A stretch of DNA of 64,000 nucleotides from Anseranas semipalmata (lineage: Eukaryota; Chordata; Aves; Anseriformes; Anseranatidae): contig VXAA01006535.1 of assembly GCA_013399115.1 (NCBI GenBank), positions 1 to 64,000 of the forward strand, given 5' to 3'. The position numbers and the translations under genes were made by a program. The notes beneath the pieces were generated by a model. It was not told the origin of the DNA. It was given only the letters and a program-made list of their open reading frames with translations, and did not search any database. Positions 1-12,199 of this stretch are shown piece after piece (the first letter of the stretch is position 1; every line of letters begins with the position of its first letter).

Positions 1-1500
1 AAAAAGAAATTAAAAAAGAAAAAGGAAAAATCAGCACTGACATCGATACGGGTTTTTAAATTAATATTTCACTTGTGGCTAAGATGTTTTAATGGCGATT
101 ATTTTTAAGTTCAAGGCATTAAATGTCTCTTCATTTAAACATCTTAAAAAAAAAAATTAAGTGTCGGAGGGAGGGAAAGTTGGCCATATTTTAATACCCT
201 CGGTGAAGTGTTTAAACATGTAAAAGGACTGCTCGCAGAGAGGGAATTCTACCTGTGCCAAAGCCTCTGTAGGATCGGGGCCTTAAAAAAGGCGATTATT
301 TTATCAGCTGTTGTTTGCATCCATCAAAGTTTGTGGGTAACTTGATAAATGTTAAATCGGGAAGCATAAAGTGCTGCTAAGGCCAGACTTTGAGATAACA
401 GCGCATTCAGTAGCTTAATTTCACAATTAGTTTGCTATATTATTGGAAGCAAATCATATTTCACTGTGCCTACACTAACGCTCTATTTTTAGCCATAATG
501 TAGCTAAAAAGGAGGAACCTACTGAGATGTATTATAACACAGAATGTGAACAATTCTCTTCTCTCTCTTTTTACTCATTTCGTGTCATACATCTGGTTTG
601 GAATACAGATAATTTATTCATCTAACAGAGCTGCCCCTGTTGGCTTGAAAGCTGCGATTCCAGGGCAGAGGAAAGTTCCCCGCAACTCCGCGAGTAGCCC
701 GGCAAATCCCAGGAATGCAAAAAGCACCCGAGCACCTCGGCTGCTCTGTCAAGAAGTGCCACACTGAGCACGATTACCTTATGTTAATTTATAGTAACTG
801 TGCGTTTGGCTGATTGGTTGCGCTTCTTTTGTCTTGCTCTTCCTGCTATTCTTGTGTATTTTTTTTTTTTTCAGGGCAAAGGTGTAAATAAAAAAGGCAT
901 CTGAAATGCTTGGAGGTAGTCTCAGCTTTAGTGTTGCATAATTATTATTATTCTTGAAGAGCAGAAAGGAGAGAGAAAATAAACCTGAGGGAATATATCC
1001 AATATACATCTCAATACCAAATGTTTGATTTTTTTTTTTTTTCCATTGTGTTACACACAGAGATGGCTGCTGGAAGAATAAAGCACCCTTCCCGGCACAT
1101 GCAAGATGCTCACAGATTTTCTACAAATTCAGTAGAAACCTCATTTGTTTTCTGCTTGTGGTTCACAGGAGCACTTAGCTTTTTAGTGGTTGACACTAGA
1201 TCTATTTTTAGCAGCATTTTAACAGCTGTCACTAACAACTAAGATCTCATCTTGAACGGGGAAGGGAGATTATCTGTTTTATTTAAAAAATCAAACTCCA
1301 TAATTGTCAGATTATAAAATGCAATTTGGATCTTTATCTGACAAGAGAAAAGGCTATCTTTTCTCATTATGCCAATTCCATAAAAAAAAAAAAATAGGAC
1401 CTACAGTCGGCTTGATAAAATAACAAATGGAATCTGCGAGGTTTGGAAATAATGCTGTTCAAGCACATACAACTGTATATATAGCGTGTTTCAAATTCTG
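1..1500. other. AT-rich single-copy DNA, candidate conserved noncoding block
   Basis: No recognisable transposon, simple repeat or convincing exon is seen here apart from short A and T runs (for example near 860, 1030 and 1380). The stretch is rich in TAAT/ATTA-type words and reads unlike the repeat-strewn DNA further right. Repeat-free AT-rich DNA of this kind is often conserved noncoding sequence in birds, but conservation itself cannot be seen from one sequence. Short open frames at 546-767 and 1021-1242 look like chance. Confidence 0.35.
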
Positions 1501-1519
1501 CTCAAAGTGGTCCCGTTAC

Positions 1520-1870
1520 TGCCTTCTGCAGCTGTGTCGCGATGGGGGAAGCGGCAGAGAGTTTAAGTCGTGGTTTTCCAAGTAGGTCAAGAGGAGCTGC
1601 GCGGACACCTCCGATGAGAAATTCTCATCCCTCGCATTGTATTTTGTACGAGGTTAACTCATGTCAGACACGTGGCGCTGAAAGCAGCAGACAGACAAGT
1701 GTAAGCCACTCTGTAGCAGATGTCATCTCTGCTCCTAAAGATAGTGGCAAATTTGCTGTGGATAATGCATTACTAAACAAGATAGCGCTGAAACTCGGCA
1801 AGTTACCTCCTCCCAAGCTCGGAAAAGCGAGCGAATTTGTATTAGGGGCTGCGGGAGGGGTGCAGTGTAA
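1520..1870. promoter_or_regulatory. CpG-enriched island-like segment
   Basis: By eye roughly 19 CpG dinucleotides fall in about 350-400 bases, several times the density of the rest of the window. A TATA-like string (TATATATAG) sits at about 1476-1484, some 60 bases before an ATG at 1542. That ATG opens a 118-codon plus-strand frame (1542-1898) with no recognised domain. The segment could be a small CpG island, an enhancer, or the first exon of a noncoding or unrecognised transcript. High CpG in otherwise depleted DNA suggests hypomethylation in the germ line; the promoter reading is inference. Confidence 0.35.
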
Positions 1871-1899
1871 AAGCAGCCTACTGTACTGTCTTACTTAGA

Positions 1900-4415
1900 G
1901 GTCATGTGCCCTATTTTGAGAACTGAACCAAAGCGGATGAAGTTTTGAGTCGCTTCCAACTAAGGCAGCTGGGCATTTCCCACTGCTCTCCAGCTCCAGC
2001 CTAGGAAAGCAGGCAATCACATGGCCAAATATATAAGTCTTTTAACTGATATTATGCACCGGAGATTTAAGTTTTATGCCATTTGCCTTGCGTGCTTTTG
2101 ATTATTCGAGACGTATAGCTGACTGGGAGTTACGTTTTGGGAAGACCACTGTTAACTTAGGAAAATGGTGGGCATGACGTATCAGGGTTACTTTCCCTGT
2201 TCAACAGGTGCAAGTCTTCTGAGAGAGAAGCCTACAGTCTCCTGTAACTCACCAGTTAATTGCATTGAACCTCTGGTTTCCTGAGCCACGGCAAAAGTCT
2301 TTAGAACCCTTTACAAGCCCTGGGAAAATGTAAGTAAATGTGTTTTCTGTATGGCATGCTCATGTTCTCCTAGATATCAATATTTTATCTGTTTAGACTA
2401 ATTTTGAACAATTTTATTTTCTAATTATAGTTAAGTCTTTTAGCTGAGCAACAGAACATGTTCCCTTTTAACCTGGATTCTTTCTTTCCTTTTCTTTCCT
2501 TTTCTTTTTTTTTCTTTCTTTTTTTTTTCTTTTTAATGCTTCTTAATGGCCCATGTTATAACTGTGGTTGAGCCACATCTAAGTATAGTACAATTGCATT
2601 TCTAATGCATATTGGCGTTAGCAACCACTTGCTTGTGTAAAGGGCCAAGATATGCATTTGAAAGCACAGATTTTCAATATGTTTAAAATCACAGTTTTTA
2701 TTGATGATCAGCACTGATAGTTTCATCTGGTTCAAAATGAAAATGTCTCACAAGGAATTACGTGTTTTGAATTACAGGTCCTGTTGACAGTGGTAGGGTA
2801 AATGAAGCACGGGTAGTAACACACAGGCAGGACTTTGTATTTTTTGTAGTTTTAATATTGGTGTATCTATTTGCATTGTTTATATTCATCTTCTAGCTTG
2901 TTTACCACTTGCACTATTACTTGTAAGAAACTATAACTTGTAAAAAGCAGAATGCTAAAAAAATCGTCACTGCCATAGAACTCAGACTTATCTCAATATT
3001 AATGAATTCCAACAACAAAAGGTAGTGGCAGCTAATTGTATCTTAATATTTATCTACTACCTACTGGCATTCTTATAGTATCAAATGGTAACTCATACTG
3101 TAATCTGATTAAAATTTTGTAGTAACCGTAATAGTACTGCACCTATGCCAAAAATCCAGACATTGTGTTTAACAGCAGTAAAAATAAGAGAGCAAAGAAC
3201 ACCCTCCAGCACTTAATAAACATATCAAATGCAAATTGGAGGAAATTATTTAATCACTCTATAGGCTAGTTAATTTTGATGATTATTCACAGTTCTCATA
3301 GAAATACTTACCGAGGAACAAGTTAGTACCAAAATTGTCATGACATCAAGGTCGTAAGTAGAATTTGAAACTCACTGTATAGAGGAAATTACCTTCTTGA
3401 TTAAATGAAGGTGCAGCTTTACATTTCCGACAGCAAAAGGAGAATTCTTCTGCAATTTTCCAGATTCTTCCATAATCCTGAAATTAACTGCTCTCAGATA
3501 TTATGCAGTGAGGGATGGTTTGGTATTAATCTGAATGATCACGTTAATGTTGAGACTTAAAAGACCTTTGTTTTCTAAGTTTTTAAAAGTCTTTTTTTCC
3601 TGGAAAAGAGAGACTTTCGGTGGGCTCTCCCTGATGCGTACAGTGAAGAGCCTGAATAGAGCAATGCAATGAAGCTGAGTTAAGAGACAGCTAAAGAAAA
3701 GTGTTAATTTAAGATGTGCCAGGAAAGAATTGGGAAAAAAAATCTATCGATTTTGGTAGAAGTTGCACTGCTTTCCTAAACAGATGTAATTTGTTGATCT
3801 CTTTCCCGTGTTAAATACCTTCTTCCCACGTAGGCTGTGGTCCAGCTAGTTGAGCTCGTTCAAGGTGCCACCAAATATCCCTGGGCCCAAGCTGGGCAGC
3901 GGATCTTGCATGACAGGGAGGGTTGGTCCATGCTGGATGCATGGTGTTTTACACTGATTTGGTTAAGAAAGGAGTATGCTTGCCACAAGGAACCATAATT
4001 CAGTGTTCTAAGAAAGTATCCTAGTTTTGAAGATGATGGTCATACCGGGATTTGTCCGGCATAGACTAAGTATCTGGTAACCCAAAGTAATGCATTGCAA
4101 AATTTTCCCACTGTGCCCTCTGATACTTGGCCCACCAGCCAGGAGAGGGTTTCAGTATGACAGAAATTTTGGCACGTTTGATGGGTTGGTCTCTGATAGT
4201 CCCAAACATATGCAAATAAAACAAGTGATTCACCCATGAGCGTAGGTATCCTTACCAACCCAGCTGCGTGCCTATGGTTTATTCTCTTTTGTGCGAACGT
4301 GACAGTCGCCCAGATTGGTTTCAAAAAACGATGCCGTCAGTGTATCCGTGCTTGTACAATCTTGGCTCCTGCAGCACTCGAGCACCATGCGGATGTGTTT
4401 CTTCAGAGTTCGGGG
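1900..4415. other. Intergenic/intronic AT-rich DNA, nothing recognised
   Basis: No gene or transposon is recognised. It holds a T/C-rich tract at about 2480-2535 and ordinary AT-rich sequence. A donor-like GTAAGT word on the minus strand at about 3305-3310 has no convincing exon beside it. Confidence 0.5.
2480..2535. repeat. Polypyrimidine (TTTCC/TTTC/T) tract
   Basis: This is an imperfect run of T with interspersed C, about 55 bases on the plus strand, with no purine until the tract ends. It is low-complexity sequence. Confidence 0.85.
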
Positions 4416-4419
4416 GAGA

Positions 4420-4545
4420 AGGGAAGCATCATCCCTATTTTATAGGCAGAAAGATTTGTCTGAGGTCACCTCAGGAGGCTATGACTGGTGCTTCCCAAAT
4501 CCCAGCTCACTGCCTTCATCACAGGACCAGATTTCCTTTTCAGCC
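4420..4545 (+). mobile_element. Ancient L3/MIR-type LINE or SINE tail fragment
   Basis: The segment carries, in order, the hallmarks of the conserved tail of old vertebrate LINE/SINE copies: a 'ccctattttataggcaga' stretch, a 'tttgtctgaggtcac' block (compare the usual 'cttgcccaaggtcac'), then 'cccagctcactgccttcatcac' near the end. Divergence is heavy. The subfamily (L3, L2 or MIR) cannot be settled by eye. Overlapping open frames here are by-products of the repeat. Confidence 0.6.
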
Positions 4546-4776
4546 ATTGCCTTCCCAAGCTTGCTGCTTGAGCACTAATGACGTATGGTTAAAACACATT
4601 TGATTGTTGTCTGGGGAAGGCAAACACACCGTTGTCTGTTTGAATGCATTCATTATTGAAATGAATTTAGAAAACCCATGTTGTCAGGGCTTTTTGCTAT
4701 ACAGATTAGCAGCAGCCACTGAAGATTGACGTTACCTTGCCTGCTTGAGCCTGGTCAGAAGAGGCACATTCCACGA

Positions 4777-4811
4777 ATGTGCAAGAATTTCTGGCATGAA
4801 TTCTTGTACAT
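4777..4811. repeat. Short inverted repeat (13-bp arms, 9-base loop)
   Basis: The left arm 4777-4789 (ATGTGCAAGAATT) pairs with the right arm 4799-4811 (AATTCTTGTACAT) with one mismatch that is a G-T wobble in RNA. The loop is 9 bases. It could fold as a hairpin in DNA or RNA; no function is implied. Confidence 0.6.
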
Positions 4812-5470
4812 GCACATTTACATTTTGGCTTCTGCGCATGCTGTTCTTGCGCTTGCCACTTTGAACTCTGCTTTTTGTGAGTAATTCCAACAACAAAATT
4901 CAGTCCCTCATATCTACATGGAAAGCAAACACAAAAGAGGCAGGAAGGGGGCCAAATTGAAGTAATTTAAAATGTTTTTTCTTTATTTATTTATTTTGCA
5001 TTACGTATGCAGCTCTGGCTAGGCAGTCACAAAGCAGAAATTATGTACCTCTCTCAAGATTTCTAAAGGAAGATCAGCCAGGACTCAAAGGAAATCTTGT
5101 TTATTTAAGAGTCGAAGTTGGTCCAGGATAGGAATGATAGAGAGTTTAGCAGACCAGTATTGTTCTTCCAGCATGTTTCAGTTTTGTCCTCTATGCGTGA
5201 CTTAACATTTGAAGAATTGAGCCGATCTGAAATTGTTTGTGTTAGACAGCTACACATAAGACATGGCTACTCCTAAATATAAGATTAGGTACTGATCTTT
5301 TTCATCTACTTTCTTTGGTTCTCTTCCAGGCAAAGGACAGCTGCCATCATGATGCTAGTCCTGCAGATGAGCTTCACTTTTCAAGTCCTGAGCATTGCTC
5401 TTTTCAGTAATAGGAATGTATAAAAATAATGAAAGGAAACATGAGAATATTTAAGGAACTGAGATACTGA

Positions 5471-6145
5471 GTTGGACTGCAGGATTTTCAGAGGGACCTG
5501 GACAAGCTGGAGAGTTGGGTGGTAAGGAACCTCATGAAGTTCAACAAAGGCAAATGCAGGGTCCTCCACATAGGGAGAAATAACCCCATGCACCAGTACA
5601 GCCTGGGGGCTGACCTGCTGGACCCTCTCCCTGTGGAGAGGGACGTGGAAGTCCTGGTGGACAGCAGGTTAACCATGAGCCAGCAGTGTGCCCTTGTGGC
5701 CAAGAAGGCCAATGGTATCCTGGGGGGCATTCGGAGGAGTGTTACCAGCAGGCCGAGGGAGGTGATCCTCCCCCTCTGCTCAGCCCTGGTGAGGCCACAC
5801 CTGGAGTATTGTGTCCAGTTCTGGGCTCCCCAGCACAAGAGGGACATGGAGATCCTGGAGCAGGTCCAGCAGAGGCCTGCTAAAATGATGAGGGGACTGG
5901 AGCATCTCTCATACGAGGAGAGGCCGAGAGAGCTGGGCCTGTTTAGCTTGCAGAAGAGAAGGCTGAGAGGGGATCTTGTCAATGTGTACAAATATCTGAA
6001 GGGAGGCTGTCAAGAGGATGGGGCCGCACTCTTTTCAGTGGTGCCCAGCAACAGGACAAGAGGCAACGGGCACAAACTGAAACACAGGAAGTTCTGGCTG
6101 AGTATGAGGGGGCACTTCTTTACTGTGAGGGTGACAGAGCACTGA
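5471..6145 (+). pseudogene. CR1 ORF2 C-terminal fragment (reverse transcriptase end)
   Basis: The frame is open for 225 codons from just after a stop at 5468-5470 to a TGA at 6143-6145. The full protein would be an endonuclease-reverse transcriptase that copies CR1 RNA at the target site; only the region after the catalytic palm is left, so no YADD-type active site or endonuclease remains. Seen in order: LDKLESW near the start, [10 protein letters not shown] at about 5528-5557, VLHIGR, the [14 protein letters not shown] block at about 5786-5827, [25 protein letters not shown] at about 5903-5980, then the basic C-terminal part. The TGA replaces what is normally a tryptophan codon just before 'NRLPREIVE', and the same frame continues to a TAG at about 6221. 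Dead copy, no own start codon. Confidence 0.9.
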
Positions 6146-6282
6146 AACAGGCTGCCCAGAGAGATTGTGGAGTATCCTTCTCTGGAGATATTCATGGATG
6201 CGATCCTGTGTAACGTGCTCTAGGTGACCCTGCTTGGCAGGGGGGTTGGACTAGATGATCTCCAGAGATTTACACCATTAGG
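5471..6282 (+). mobile_element. CR1 LINE copy, 5'-truncated, with 3' UTR
   Basis: This is the 3' portion of an avian CR1 non-LTR retrotransposon. It runs from the end of the reverse transcriptase ORF through the short 3' UTR with the hallmark 'ttggactagatgatctccag' at about 6246-6265, then decays before a recognisable 8-bp tail repeat. The 5' truncation near 5471 is typical of CR1, which usually loses its 5' end on insertion. Sequence match to the recalled avian CR1 pattern is good over its whole length, making it the youngest-looking mobile element in the window. No target-site duplication is evident. Confidence 0.93.
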
Positions 6283-6289
6283 ACAGAAA

Positions 6290-9200
6290 GGATTAGACTT
6301 TCTTTCCTGAGAGTCATAAAAAATGAATAAATAAACTAGGCATTTTTATTGCAAAGCCTATACTGTAGGGTGTCTAGTTCTAAGCAGGTGCTTCCTTGTA
6401 AATCCAGTGTGGAGAGTAAATGAGTCCCAGGGACTGTCGCTCCTTGTTGATCATCAGTGGGCGTAGATGCAGTAGATGTAAAGGTCTATGACTCACTGAG
6501 CTTTCTGAGGTGAAACCAGAAAGGAGTAGATAATTGCACGATTATGAAAAGAATTATCACAGTTTGATTACAGAGGAAAATCCTCTAATGGTGCCATGCC
6601 TCTTGGGAACTGGAATAGGCAATGGGACAAAAAGTGAGGAGTTTATGTCAAGGAATGGCGAAGTGTCCCCTTTAATTGATCCATTTTAATCAAATGTGCC
6701 AGAAAGATGATTTGCAGGACTGAAGGTGTAATGGGTCAAAATAGCCTAAGGTACTTCGCCATGCCAGTTCTGATTAAAATAAAGAAGAAGACAAATCCAA
6801 GAGATAAAGTGACACAGGCAGGACATTTCTGAATCCACAAATCACTGGAACACTTCATTAAAGAGATGATGTGACCTCCTGTCTTCTTACATACAAAAAA
6901 GATACTGAGTTCAAAATTACCCAATCTAGTTTGATAATCTGTAAATTGAAAATTGAGAAGGAGGGATTACAGGTAATTCAGATATTATTGATATGAGAAC
7001 TTCAAGTACTTGGAGCAGTATGGAGAAGGCATTTCCTTTTGAGGGACACTAAAAATTGATTTGGTGTTACATAACCCAGAAAACGTGTATATAAAATGTA
7101 GAAAGCATTTGGGCAATTGGGAATTTAAAGCAGCTGTGGTATAAAACAATGGGCATCTATGACCTTTATAAAGTGCATGAAACTTGGCAGGATGGGTTTC
7201 ATGCTGGTAATGACATTATAAGGTGACTACAATTTGGGCTGTAGAGGCAAAATGGAGAAGGCAATGGATGTGGTCATGGAGAACAATGGTATCTCCTCGC
7301 TGACAGCAGTAAGGTGCAGAGGGACACTTATCCATCCATCTCAGCTGTATCAAAGACTTGAAGCACGAAAACAAAAGCCTGCCATTTTCTCTTTCCATTT
7401 CGGTCTTTGTGGAGGATGCTATCTACTGACCAAGGTGAGCAGCAGTACTTGGGGGAGGCACCACAAGTCTTTGGGAAATTGACCAACAAAATGGGAGACT
7501 TGAAGCACTCCCTCAGGAGGGGAGAAACTCAGTTTTTACACGGACTGAACTGAAAGGGGGCCAGTGTGAGAGTTTAAGTGAATAAAAAGAAGTTGGTCTG
7601 GGGGGACTCAGCATCCTGACCAGGACAGCAGGGAGATGTCTGTGGTCTTCAGCTAGTCCCTCTCCCTGTGAGGCCCCTTCATCTGCAGCAAGTAGAGAGT
7701 CAATGGTGAGACAAAGCTGTGTACGGGATGGGCGAGGTTTCTGTGGGGTCCACAGCTCTAGGGAGGCGCAGAGGGTTGAGAAGAGTAGTAGTCAAAATAG
7801 GACAGAAGTGGAACTGGAGGAGGAAGACAGCAGAAATGTGTTTCATTTGAAGCATCCCCTTCAATTTCCTGTTACCTAGTTTGGGTCCTTGGCTTCAGGA
7901 GTATGGTTTGGTGGGCAGAGACTGGCAGAAGTCTTAGAATTTTGCCTGAGAGATTGTTACAGAGGGGCAATCATTCACAACTCTGATACTGAAATATATT
8001 TCAATGAGGTTGGGAAAGGGCTGGCAAAGAAGTACCAATCCCCAGGTGGACAGGCGATGTGATATGGTACGTGTGAAGACAGGAAGGTGTTTCTTGTCAG
8101 GTGTCTTCACAGCCAAGATTTGAGGTTCTCCCAGATTGTGTCCCAGTGACCTTGGTAAGAAATAAGACATGACACTTATGTAGTGGACCAGTCAGGAGAG
8201 CCGTTCAGAGAAACCTTTGTTTGAGGTGACAGATAAAACAGTCCATCAAAACCAGAGAAATGTATCTCCTCCATCCTCCTTTTTCTCTGCTTCCCCAGCT
8301 CCCTGCACCTCTGTAAAATCTAAAAGGAAGAGGGAGGCTGCAGAAGCACATGTTACAAATCTTATCCAAAGATCATCTGTAAATGACAGTGTATGCCTTC
8401 AAGTGTGTTCAGTGGTTATTCCTTGTTTGATGCAGCAGTGGCCACATAATTATGTTGCTTCAGGGCTTGCTAGAATGTAATATTAAATCTGATTCCAGTT
8501 ATTGCTGTGCATCCCTGCTATTTTCACTTGTTGGATTAAAGGTAATAATATTTTGACATTATCCCTGGTTCAGGTGACTGGATATCTTTTTTTTCAGAGA
8601 CAATGGGTTTTCCATGACAAAAAAACAGGTTTGTCCCACATCTAATGCCTATAGATTGAAATGGGCACTGTTCAAAGTGTTGCACGTCGCAGGAAAAGCT
8701 TAATACCACAAAGGCATTGATAAAAGCAGTCAAAGACACAGTGGAAGTTACTGTTCAGCAACAGCGCAGGGTCACAGAACACCTAAGTTTGTGCACGGGT
8801 CCCATTAGGGTGCCTCATGCTATCAGGGCCATAGACATATCTGGAAACAAGAAGCTTCACTTTATCAGGATGGTAAAAAAAAATGAAGGAACATTCTGTG
8901 AGTGTGAAACTGAGCAGGCTGATAGGCTTTCAGACTTGAAGTTTTAACAAAGCATTAGGTAAATCCCACAGCTCTGTTGGATTAGGTTTTGGGGTGCAGT
9001 ATGAGCACAGGCAGAGACCAGACAAAAATGGGTGGGCCCAGAGAATTGGAAGACATCACTTCTCTGAGTTTTCCCCTGAATATCAGCGTAAGTCGGCTGG
9101 CACCATCATCTGTGAGCGTTCATTTCTGTGAGTGACGGGTAGTGGTAAGGATGGTGGTATTGTTGGTACTCAGCAGTAATTTGGGGATGATGTACTTTGG

Positions 9201-12170
9201 GGTCTCTCACTATTTACCTGCAGAGGCCAACAAGTGATTTAGTGATCAGTGGCGTGACTGCTAAGTCCTGTCATCTAGAGAGATGCAGCCAAAAGCCGTT
9301 GCCCCAGGAAGAGGGCTAAGCCATGGGCTTAGCCTCTCACTAAATACCAGGTGGTAAGACAGGGTCTCTGGCACGGTGTGCACGAGCTTCACTCACCCTT
9401 CAGGTTGCCAACAGCTCTGGGCCTTTTGTTGCAGACGGGCAGGATTTCCTGCCTGGTGCAGGGGATTTCTGCTGAGGAAACTCTCAGGCTGATGATGTGC
9501 ATGCATCTTCTTTGGGAATGTCCCCTGACGTGAGCTTCTCAAGCCTGAACAGCCGCAAAGCTTACCCCGTCCCAGTGCTTGGCAGGCTTTCCTTGTGGTT
9601 TTCTGCTTTGTCTCTAACAATACGGTCAACCGAAGCTGCATGGCCCTTGGAAGCCATGTGTAAATACATATGCTTTGTGCACAGCTGGATTATAGCCACT
9701 GTAAAAGCAAGTAAAACAAGTTCGAGTACATACATCTCAGATATGCATATTATTTTACAGGGTATGTTAACTCAGGAGGTACCGTGCTTTTGGTCCCTCA
9801 CCTGGTTTCTGGAGATAGGTTAGCTGCCTCTGCACTGCTCGTTATCATGCAATGCACACATACAAAGTTTGTTATCTTTCTTGTAAAGATCTTCTGTTAA
9901 GAGCAAGAAGAGAAGAAAAATTGGGCAAACTTCTGTCAGTTGCAGTGTAGGGGAGGGAGTGTTTTTAAGCCAACTGGTAACATAGATGGAAGAGGCCTGA
10001 GGCTGGGTAATGCACGCTGTTTCTAAAATCAAGCCCAAAGTTCCTCAGAAGAAGCCAAACGAGTATGCAGAAATTATCTGGGTTTTCCCACAGCTTTAAG
10101 ACTTGAAATTGAGGTAGGTGAATAGGGGAAATAAGTTGGCTGAGGAGGTAAACAATGGCTTGTTAAGAGCTTCAGAGTACAAGAAAGAGGAATCTCACAA
10201 AATTCAAAACCCAAGATCCTGGAGATATATATTGACTGAAAGACCCTCATTTTTTAGGGTTGTATGGCCGATCGGTTGTATGGCTGATCAGCAAGTACAC
10301 AACCACACATACATAGCCAAGCAGAAGATAAACATGCAAACATGGCTAGATGCTTACTTTACTATATATATGTACAAATCCTTGATATGTTTATGTAATA
10401 CCATACACAAATGGATATAAATGTGGGGACAGAATCAGACAGAGAAAACAAAAAAAAATTGCTTTGGATCCAATATTACATCAGATGTGGAGTACTTAGG
10501 CATGCCATAGGATAGATTACCAGTAGAAAAAAAAATATTTTGATTATTATTAAATTTTACTCTTCTACTACTGACTTCAGCTTTTATTTTGTTGCACATC
10601 ATTCCATGTTTGATAAAAGCTTAGTAAATCTGTAGGTATACAGTGCTAAATACTGTTTTTAATAGTTTGAGCAACACATTTACTCAACGTACCCTCTTAA
10701 AAAAAGTATTTGTTTCTTTGAGAGACAGTTTCAATAGCATGTGGCAGATTATTTTAATAAAACAAAGTGAGATAGATATCATGAGAGCAAGATTAAATAT
10801 CTTTAAGAAGGTGCTTGTATCCTAACCCTTTGTGTGTGATTTTAAATTTTGAAGAGGCGAGATAAATAAATGAGAATCACCGAATATGATTCCCTGGTTC
10901 ACTTGGCTTCGGGAAGGGAAAGATTGCTTGAAATATGTATGATGGAGCTGGATTCTTCATAAGATAAGGTGGAAGAGATTAGTCACTGAGCCCAAGAAAA
11001 CAGTCTTTATGAAGGAGACAACCAAGAGGCTGCAGGTGATGTAAACAGATTATATTTCTTGGAGATTAAAGTGAGCTTTTTGACATTTGAGAGACCCTAA
11101 TAAAAACTGGACAGTGCTTACTGTTTTCTGTGGATGATATTGGTTACTGAGCTGTTTACTGGTAAAAGGAATTCTTACTGGTCAAATGATGCAGTTTTAG
11201 GAAAGGGAATGACCTCTGTAGGAGGGGGGTGGGTACATTTATAAATCATACCAAATGTGATTGAAACTCTCCCACAGGCAAGACAGAAAATCAAATTAAA
11301 GCAAATATTGTATTAAAGGAGTTTCAGTGGATGCCTTGGAGAGCTCTGATTTTCATGTAAATGCTCATTTAGACTGAGGTTTACTGCCTCCTCAGAATAA
11401 TGGAAAAGAAAGGAAAAGAAAAGCATATTTAATTGGAAAGGGAGGGAATGCCAAGGAAATAGATGAATTGCAATTCACTTTCTAGATTTTGCCTCCAGAT
11501 CTTGTGGCTATGATAGCTCACTGTCTTAAATTGTACAAAGGAAAACAATAATTGAACTTCTGTCCATATAATTTGGGAAATCTTGCTATTTTTCTTTATC
11601 ACGTCTTCTAGATTATTGCAGCTTCAGATAATTTCCCAGTCAGGTCCTTTTGCATGTCCTTGTGGGAATTGCCTAGTGATTGACAGCTTTGATCTGGAAA
11701 TTGTTGCAGCTAAACTGCTACAATTCATATGGAGAGAACTGCCAAATAATTTGACAGATAGATGCCAAGAAATGACGTATCCGGATCTGTGAGCTGTCAG
11801 ACAAACTTTTTAGAGGAACTGTCATTCGAGTTTTGTTCCATGGGTACAGCGAACGCTGGGCATGGCTTGCTGGAGAGCCTGCTCCTGGTGGGCTGCAAGG
11901 AGCTGACCTTGCTGGTGCTCTGCAAAAGCAGTGTGCCAGCATGGATGATGGCTGCCAGCAGTAGATCCCAACAAAATGATCATCAGAAATCATGGATTTT
12001 GTGGTCTTGGCACCAGCTCCCAGGCAAATAGTTTCGTGCCTGAAAGAGTGTGAAATTGACGTAAAATGTTTCCTGAAACTGGATTCTTAATAAAAAGCCT
12101 GACAGTAAATAAGATTGTTTTAACTGTGCTCAGGAAGAACCTAGAACCTAAGAGAATGCAAATATATAGT
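6290..12170. other. Intergenic/intronic DNA without recognised genes
   Basis: There are only short, overlapping, low-quality open frames (60-110 codons) on both strands, none with a recognised domain. No simple repeat longer than about 25 bases was noticed. A near-exact doublet of 'ttgtatggc(c/t)gatc' occurs at about 10260-10290. Decayed repeats too old to see by eye may be present. Confidence 0.5.
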
Positions 12171-12174
12171 ACTT

Positions 12175-12199
12175 NCCTCCCCCCCCCCCCCCCCCCCCC
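12175..12199. repeat. Poly(C) run with an ambiguous base
   Basis: A run of 21 C (12179-12199) follows 'NCCTCC', with the only N of the window at 12175. The minus strand is a G21 run able to form G-quadruplexes. The N suggests base-calling or assembly trouble at the homopolymer, so its true length is uncertain. Confidence 0.9.
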
